Source of the DNA: Gnetum montanum
Lineage: Eukaryota; Streptophyta; Gnetopsida; Gnetales; Gnetaceae
Assembly: GCA_015680685.1 (NCBI GenBank)
Contig: MNCI01017655.1
Coordinates: 913,779-977,778 of the forward strand
DNA: 64,000 nt
Direction: 5' to 3'
Shown piece by piece: positions 57,817 through 64,000 of this stretch. Numbering within the stretch: position 1 is the stretch's first letter; the number at the start of each line of letters is the position of its first letter. The position numbers were made by a program, and so were the translations under genes. The notes under the pieces were generated by a model. That model had not been told where the DNA came from and ran no database searches. It saw only the letters and a list, made by a program, of their open reading frames with translations.

Positions 57817-58354
57817 GTGAGAACCACACCATGCAAAGACTTATTCTTATTCACTCAACTTCCTGATATTTGATCGATGGCAGAATGGTGGAAAACCCAA
57901 GAAAAGTGTCCAAGCACCCAAGAGAATAGCTAGCACAAATGCATCAAATCCTCATGAAGTCACACCATTTTCATCCATTGAGTCCTTTCTCAGTTTTAAG
58001 AATACCAAGCCACCAATTCATTAATAAGTTTATTTAGAAAAAGGAACAGCATAGTTCCAAAACCAAGTGAGACCATAGAGTTGAATGGATGAATGGGCAA
58101 CGTGGACTCATTGCCTATTTTATCAAAATAACCATATCTTAATATCAAAATTGAAAATTAAGGGTAAAAACTAGACATTAGCAATCAACATTATTATAGG
58201 ACAATCCACCATCATGAGCACTTATTGTATGATGAATGAAAGTAAATCAAACAAAGAAATAGGAAAAAATATGAACGATGGTGTAAGAAAAAACTAGGTA
58301 AATTTGAAAAATGTGTAAAAAAAAAATATAAAAAGAGTTGAGGGCTTAGAATGG
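56461..58354 (-). other. 3' untranslated region of element D
   Basis: Aligns with 24422-26239 of A. No conserved frame. A perfect (CT)n tract of about 31 bp is at 57781-57811, where A has only TTCTCACTTCTCTTTTC. Confidence 0.6.
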
Positions 58355-59560
58355 TTAGCATTGGTGGTCATCTCTCCCACAACTAAGTTGGAAGGAGGAG
58401 ATCTGAAATAACGAGCAAGGTTGTCTACCAACAAAGGTAGTATTAGTACTAGCTAATCTAAGCTCATGAAATGGTTTGATTTGTTGGAAGTTAACCAACA
58501 ATTTGTTATCTAGGCTCTCAAGTTTGTATATCATCATCATCATGGCCCCTGAAAGAAAAGTTGCATGAATGACATAAGGTCCTTCCCACAACATTTGAAA
58601 TTTGGTACATTGTGGCACATGAGTGGGATTCTAGTAGAGAACCTTATCTCCACATTGATATTTAACTTTCCTAATTCTTAGGTTATGACATTGTTTATTG
58701 AAGGCCTTGTGCAATTTGTTAGATGATAGGGTGGCCAATCAGTTCTCATCTAGTAGGTTAAGGGTCAACAACCATTGTTTTTGTGCTAGATTGAGATCAA
58801 GGTTGAGGTCACATGCCATGGATAGTGTACGAAGCTCAATTTGAATCGGAAGCATTGGTAATTTCCTGTACACTAACTCAGAGGGAGAGTAGCCTATAGG
58901 GAGTTTCCATGTGGAGCGGTATGCCCAAAGAGCATCGTTTAGTTTAGTTCTCCAGTCATGCCTAAACTTGCTAATGGTTCTTGTCAATATCTTCGTAATC
59001 TCCCTATTGGTGACTTCGACTTGGCAATTCACTTGGGGGTGATATGGTGTAGTCAATTTGTACTCAACCCGTAAGTGTTGCATTAATTTTTGAAAATTTG
59101 CACCTATGAAGTGTGTACCATTGTCTGAAATAAGTGCACGAGGCACACCAAACCTATTTATGATTTGTTGCTGAAAAAATCGTGCATTTGTAGATGATGT
59201 ACAATCTTTAATAGTAGCTACTTCTACCCATTTTGTAAAGTAGTCAATGGAAATAATAATATAAGCTTTTCCATTGGACATTGGTGTAATCGGCCCCATA
59301 AAATCAATTCCCCAAATGTCAAAGGGTTCTAAAGGTTGGATCCATTGTTACGGATCCTCCATTCTAGTAGTCATCCCCCCATCACATTGACAATGCTCAC
59401 AAGATTGGATAAAATGATGGGTGTCCCAGAACAATGTAGGCCAATAAGATCCTGCAAGCAAGATCTTAATGGCTATTCATCTCCCAATGTAATGACCCCC
59501 ATAAGGACCCTCATGAGCATCTTGGAGAACTAGCAGTTGATCTACATTGGGAACACACCA
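58355..59560 (-). pseudogene. Ty3 integrase, element D
   Basis: The frame 59299-58739 is open for 186 codons: MGPITPMSNGKAYIIISIDY, FTKWVEVATIKDC, QQQIINRFGVPRALISDNGT (catalytic Asp), YHPQVNCQVEVTNREI (catalytic Glu; the usual GQAE is changed to CQVE) and WAYRSTWKLPIGYSPSELVY. The zinc-binding module lies upstream at about 59560-59350 with HEGPYGGHY and QSCEHC, and the first catalytic Asp in WGIDFMGPIT. The C-terminal domain, 58618-58355, reads MPQCTKFQMLWEGPYVIHAT and YKLESLDNKLLVNFQQIKPF, a GPY-type module with no chromodomain visible. Breaks between the three parts make it non-functional. Confidence 0.9.
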
Positions 59561-59574
59561 TCAGACAAAGTGAT

Positions 59575-60190
59575 CAAGACATACTTTATAAAGTTTCCCA
59601 TTGATTTCCATAAAATACTTGGCTTGGTGAAGAAACTTTTGTTTCTTTTTAGCATCAAACCCTTGTGGTGTTTGTTGTGTTAGGAGATAGGTGAGAATAC
59701 TACTATACCAGTCTGTCTCCATGGTTAATTGATTATTCACTACACCTAAAAAGAGGAGTTCATTTGGGAAATAATCAGAAATTGGATACTCATCCTCTTT
59801 TTTGTCCTATCGCAACAAAGATAAATGATCAGCAACTATGTTCTTGGTGCCTTTATGATCGATCATCGTAAGATCGAACTCTTATAATATTACAAGCCAT
59901 CATATGAATCGAGGGCTTACTGTTGGCTTATTCATTAGTAACCTTATTTCACTATGATTTGTGTGTATGAATACCTTATAGCCCAATACATAGTACCTAA
60001 ATTTTTCTAGTGGAAACACTACAACCATTAATTCTTTCTCTATTGTAGTGTAGTTGAGTTGTGCACCAGCAATACTCCTACTTGCACACTAGATGTAATA
60101 AGGATGTTTTTGGTCATCTAACTATGTAAGTATGACTCCTAAAGCATAGTTGGATGCATCAGTCATTATGTGGAATGGTCTGGACCAGTT
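59575..60190 (-). pseudogene. RNase H domain and linker, element D
   Basis: Across stops the minus strand reads ASNYALGVIL-like near 60140, EKELMVVVFPLEKFRYYVLG, YKVFIHTNHSEIRLLMNKPT, then FDLTMIDHKGTKNIVADHLS and LLFLGVVNNQL. TNHSEI replaces the expected TDHxxL, so a catalytic-region Asp is lost. The linker FLHQAKYFMEINGKLYKVCL leads into the integrase zinc module. Confidence 0.8.
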
Positions 60191-60199
60191 AGGTGCTTG

Positions 60200-61120
60200 T
60201 AGAATGGGTGTTTCTATGAGCTTATGTTTTAAAGTTTGAAATGATAGTTTGCATTTCCTGGTCCATTTGAAAGGTACATCCTTTTTCGTTAGTTCAACCA
60301 ATGGTTTTGCAACCTTAGAAAAGTTTTCAATAAAGTGTCTATAGTAGCCAGTGTATCTAAGGAATGACCAAATATCTTTTATAGTTTCTGGTTAATGGGT
60401 AATTCCTTGGATAACTTTGATCTTTTCAAGGTCTACCTCTATTCCTATTTGTGAGATCTTATGCCCTAAACTATGCCTTCTTGGACCATTAAATGGCTTT
60501 TCTACTAGTTGAGCCTTAAATTGGTTTCTACACATCATTTTAATACTTGCTCTAACTGGTCCAAGGCTTGATCAAAGTTCATTCTGTAACTGGAGCAGTC
60601 ATCCATGAAGACTTCCACATCATTTTCTATCTACTACTAGAATATGCTAAGAACTAATCATTGAAACATTGCAGGGGCATTGCACAAGCTAAAAGACATT
60701 TGTTTGTATGTAAATGTTCCCTAAAGACTGGTGAATGTAGTCTTGGCTTTGTCTTTTGGGGCTATTTGTATTTGGTTGTACCCATTATACCCATCCAAAA
60801 AACTATAGTAGCGATGCCCTATAATGGTGTCTAAGACTTGGTCTATGAATGACAACAGAAAGTGGTCCTTGAATGTTGCCATATTTAGTAGCCTAAAATA
60901 TATGCACATCCTCCATTTACCTCCCTTTTTGGGCACTATAACTAAGGGGCTAACCCATTCACTATCAGCAATGGGATATATGAACCCAGCTTTTAGAAGC
61001 TATTCGATTTCTTCATTAACTACTTGCTTCAGCTTTGGGTTCAATCGCCTCTATGATTGTCTTCAAGGTTTCATGGAGGGATTAGTGTAAATTCTATGTT
61101 GGCATATCCTAAGATCTATT
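60200..61120 (-). pseudogene. Reverse transcriptase, element D
   Basis: Starting near 61110 the minus strand reads RRLNPKLKQVVNEEI, LLKAGFIYPIADSEWVSPLV, IVPKKGGKWRMCIYFRLLNM, ATFKDHFLLSFIDQVLDTII, YYSFLDGYNGYNQIQIAPKD, then a stop and FSLCNAPAMFQ. The catalytic box reads FMDDC at 60597-60611, keeping both Asp. The thumb follows with GYxRHFIENFSKVAKPLVEL. It is the longest RT in the window, with only a few stops and at least one frameshift. CIYFR instead of CVDYR loses the fingers-palm Asp. Confidence 0.9.
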
Positions 61121-61267
61121 CTAGTTAATTTCTAATATGGCCAAGCGAAGGATTTCGACCATTTATTTATCACTTTTAGCAGTCTTTCTTTTTAATGAGG
61201 AGCAAGCTTCATGTTAATAATTACAAGTTTTCTATTTTTAAGAAACATGTATTCCATACTAGTGGAC

Positions 61268-62159
61268 TGATGAGACGCGAATTGCACAGGCTGCGATATC
61301 GCAGTCCACCGCCAAATCTATAAATAAGAGGCGACACTCCCCTCATTTCACATCCTAGGCGTAAAGTAGCGAATCTCTGGTAGATTGATCACCCTAGAGA
61401 TAGAATATTTTCCATGTGCCCGCAGTAGGAGTCCCTCAAGTGAACGGTTCTTTATTCGAGCAGCTTTGTACCTGAACGCAAGTTGTGTACGACAATAAAG
61501 ATGAGCTTTGTGGATAAACCTTGCAGTGCATGGATAGGTTTAATTAATGTTATTTATTGCTTTCCTAGTAACGTGGCATGAGTACAACTTGGTTACAAGC
61601 GTTGAAGAATGTGTACAGCTAGCCAAGGAATTGGCTACTCATCGCGATTAGATTCTCTCACCCTTTCCTCCTAGAACGTGGGACAAGTATGACTTGATTA
61701 CGAGCATCTACGGATGTGTACGGCTAGTCAAGGAGTCGGCTACTTGTCACACTTAGGCTAGTTAGGTGCCTCAGTATGACCACTTCGAGCATGTGCATTA
61801 CATGTGGTAATCCCAGTAACGATTAGCGTTTGGTAGCCACAGTTGCACAATTTAGGGTGTGTACGACAAGTAGGAACGGATGTTGACGCTAGGACTTAGT
61901 GTTGTAGTTAGAGTTAGTTTTAGTTTCTCAACCCTTCACTGTTTAACATAGGAGATAAATTGGAAAATACCAAAAAAATCATATACCTCAGACTTACTTA
62001 ACCATATACTGTGACAACAACAAGTATGGGAAGACAACAAATGATTAACCCTAAGTGTTCCATGGGGTGTTTAGGCATTTAGTCTATGGAGTTCGACCGG
62101 ATCGCGCATGCTATGCTCATTTTGTATGGTTGAGTGTAGGGGTACCTTGCCACTCATCA
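61268..62159 (+). repeat. 5' LTR of element E
   Basis: TGATGAGACGCG to CACTCATCA, 892 bp. U3 is only about 50 bp and holds one perfect palindrome, CTGCGATATCGCAG (61291-61304). R-U5 includes TGTGCCCGCAGTAGGAGTCC, CTTTATTCGAGCAGC, AACCTTGCAGTGCATGG and GGTAATCCCAGTAACG. It closely matches the LTR of A in reverse orientation. Confidence 0.9.
61319..61326 (+). promoter_or_regulatory. TATA box of the E LTR promoter
   Basis: TATAAATA lies 51 bp from the LTR start and is followed by AGAGGCGACAC. The same box followed by AGAGG is present in A and D, and a TATAAATA box also in B and C, so it is the conserved RNA polymerase II promoter core of the family. Confidence 0.8.
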
Positions 62160-62160
62160 T

Positions 62161-62178
62161 TGGCGCCGTTGCTGAGGA
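62161..62178 (+). promoter_or_regulatory. Primer-binding site of E, tRNA-Asp
   Basis: TGGCGCCGTTGCTGAGGA matches TGGCGCCGTTGCCGGGGA, the complement of the plant tRNA-Asp 3' end plus CCA, in 16 of 18 bases. It starts one base after the LTR. This PBS is known from Athila- and Tat-type Ty3 elements. Confidence 0.9.
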
Positions 62179-62301
62179 CTAAGTGTTTTGACGCCAATTA
62201 GAACATAAAGGATATCATTCACATCGTTGTAAGCTTTAACGAACCTTTGGGTTAATCAGTTAATTAAGAACACAGATAACGATGAATAGCACACCAGTAA
62301 G

Positions 62302-64000
62302 ATGGCTTCTTCTCACAAAGTTAACTCACCTAAGGATAACATAGAAGATAGTTAGCATCACACACATAACCTAGACCAGCCATGTCCTAAATAGTCTAAG
62401 GTCACATATACTCATCCTAATGAGTATGTCCCTGACTTTACTTTTATTCTCCATCAAGATGAACAACTGTGGTGGAGAGATTCACAAGGTAACATTGTGT
62501 TACCCCCGGATCGATCAGTTCCTAACATGCTTTTTTGTGTTTTAGCACAGATTGGCGTGCAAGAACTATTTGCAGAATATGTTCTAAATAAATTTGACAC
62601 AAGGGATTATCATCCCACAAATGCCCAACGTATTCGGGACGAAAGGCAAGAGATCCAACATTCATTATTGAAGGGCAAGGTCCCCCATGTCCTTAGTGAA
62701 ATAGGAGACAAGGAACCCCTCATAACGGGTTTCTTAGAAAATGATGTTCCTCCTCCTCACAATGGTGAAGAGTTTAGGCATCAGGGCCTTCGATCAACTG
62801 TACATGCTATAGGCTCTGACCCCCATGAGCACCAACTGTTCACTGCAGGAACAACCACTCACACTAAGGTCGAACACTTAGATCGTCATAACAATCGGGG
62901 CCGAAGCAGCCGAAGAGAAGGTAAGAAACATTGCCACGGTGATGGATCCCCTTCCTCTTCTCCTTCATCTCACCATTCACACTCTCCTTCCACATCTGGG
63001 CACAACCATCGTGAGCATAACGGAGAGGGTAAAAGTAAAAAGGAAGATGAAAGACCTCGACAGGAAGGTCAAGAGGAGTTAGGACAAGGGCAAGGACGTA
63101 GGGAGAGTAGGGAACCACCATGAAGACATCACAAACATCATGACAGGGATGATCATGATGAACCCCTACTCACAACCTAAAGCATGCTAGATATCACAAA
63201 GGCAATTAGGATCTCCACAAGGCACTTAAAAGACAATAGGATAAAGCGTTTGGACATAAATAATATCCCACGTTTTGAAGGGGGATACAACGCTGATCCT
63301 CAACATCCTTTATATACATTCCACGATGCCTATGGCTTGCAAAATATAGATAATGAGTGGCAGAAGCTCAAGTTGTTCCCAAGGACACTCACTACTAAAG
63401 AAGCAGAGAGCTGGTACTAGTCCTTAGATTCGGAAACCATCAGGAGGTGGAGTACGGTTCTTGAACTGTTCAACAACAAATATCAAACGTACTCCAGAGT
63501 GTCCAATTTGCGTAAGTAGATCCAAGGCTGGAAACAAGGTGCTTATGAACCCTTGGATGTTGCCATGGCCTGCTACCATACACTGCTACATCATTGCCCA
63601 GGCCATGGGTACACTAAGCGGGATCAACTTCTCCACATCGTGGATGGGCTAAGAAATGAAACAAGAAGAACTCTTGGGACTTACGCCCAAGGGAGACTTT
63701 CCCAATTGAGAGCCCATGAAGTTGAAAGTTTGTTGGAACAAGTAGCGCAAGAAGAGGGTGAGCTACGGAAGAGAGAAAGTGCGGAAGAATGCAACCACGA
63801 TCTCTCCCTTCGCAAGAAGGGAGTGAAATTCTGTGATGAGGAGGATGAGTCACCACTCGAAGAGTTGGTGAATCGGAAAACTGTACCGATCCAAAAGTTA
63901 AAAATAGAGGTATCAGCTAAGGTAGACCAAATGTGGGATTCCTTAGACTCAAGAATAGAAACAGTCTTGAAAATTGTAGAAGAGTCTAAGGTAGAACAAG
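62302..64000 (+). pseudogene. gag of element E, partial at window end
   Basis: ATG 62302 opens MASSHKVNSPKDNIEDS. The same frame is kept to the window end, and only six stops interrupt it, at 62353 (TAG), 62392 (TAG), 63121 (TGA), 63178 (TAA), 63418 (TAG) and 63517 (TAG). The N-terminal domain (NEYVPDFTFILHQDEQLWW to about residue 190) is followed by a Ser/His/Arg/Glu-rich linker (SPSSSPSSHHSHSP, HNHREHNGEG), then the gag domain: TKAIRISTRHLKDN, IPRFEGGYNADPQHPLYTFH, DAYGLQNIDNEWQKLKLFPR, LELFNNKYQTYSRVSNLR, PLDVAMACYHTLLHHCPGHG and IVDGLRNETRRTLGTYAQ. A charged tail (EEGELRKRESAEECNHD, VKFCDEEDESPLEELVNRK) follows. Gag packages element RNA. C and B carry the same order in worse condition. 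Confidence 0.85.

Larger units (their letters stand above)
55636..61267 (-). mobile_element. Ty3/gypsy element D, interrupted by E
   Basis: Minus strand, 3' to 5': LTR 55636-56448, PPT, ~1.9-kb untranslated region, integrase, RNase H, RT, then element E begins at 61268. The 5' part of D (protease, gag, 5' LTR) presumably lies beyond E outside the window. D inserted into the accessory ORF of C; the left flank is CTCTC. Organisation is identical to A, and it is the more complete copy. Confidence 0.85.
61268..64000 (+). mobile_element. Ty3/gypsy element E, youngest copy, runs off the window
   Basis: A full-length 5' LTR, an almost perfect tRNA-Asp PBS and 1.7 kb of gag in one frame are present; pol lies outside. 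It is inserted in D just upstream of D's RT, with TGGAC as the left flanking 5 bp. The intact LTR ends, unmutated PBS core and absence of gag frameshifts make it the least decayed element here. Confidence 0.9.

Overview
The window looks like heterochromatic or intergenic DNA from a large, AT-rich, repeat-dominated plant nuclear genome. The grounds are Ty3/gypsy elements with a tRNA-Asp primer-binding site, Copia-like LTRs with an initiator-tRNA-Met primer-binding site, a plant-type LINE, tRNA-derived SINEs and many simple repeats. A gymnosperm or other big-genome seed plant would fit, but the sequence does not prove it. I found no intact host gene, rRNA gene or tRNA gene. Almost every open frame is either noise or the debris of a mobile element.

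Layout. 1-5.7 kb: non-coding, with a (GA)n tract, an array of ~96-bp units that each contain an inverted repeat, and a field of ACCATGACTT / AAGTCATGGT motifs. 5.76-6.96 kb: a solo copy of a ~1.1-kb LTR. 7.3-17.7 kb: a degenerate Copia-like LTR element (LTRs 7323-8135 and 16985-17701, TSD TACAT/TACAA). It is split by a second, minus-strand LTR element (9278-14471, TSD ATCTG/ATCTA). That inner element has no recognisable gag or pol, but carries a piece of a CCR4-family deadenylase (exo/endonuclease/phosphatase fold) and a 45-bp coding-periodic minisatellite. 18.3-20.5 kb: LINE debris in both orientations. 20.7-23.45 kb: the 3' end of a minus-strand LTR element (F).

From 23.45 kb the window is mostly one Ty3/gypsy superfamily in several nested or abutting copies: A (minus, 23455-28479), B (plus, 28480-37014), an accessory-ORF fragment G (37030-37716), a second accessory-ORF fragment with a truncated 3' LTR (40185-42490), C (plus, 49778-55635), D (minus, from 55636, inserted in C) and E (plus, from 61268, inserted in D and running off the end). 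Between these, 37.7-40.2 kb and 42.5-49.8 kb hold unassigned AT-rich DNA, a tRNA-derived SINE in a triplicated array, a 47-bp minisatellite and a ~620-bp tandem duplication.

Taken together the Ty3 copies show the family plan: LTR with a very short U3 full of palindromes, TATA box, tRNA-Asp PBS, gag with a His/Ser-rich linker, RT-RNase H-integrase, an accessory coiled-coil ORF in the env position in some copies, then the PPT GTCATGGGGGTA. E is the least decayed: its gag frame runs 1.7 kb without a frameshift and is broken only by stops explainable as C-to-T changes. Insertion order read from the nesting is C, then D, then E on the right, and F, then A on the left.
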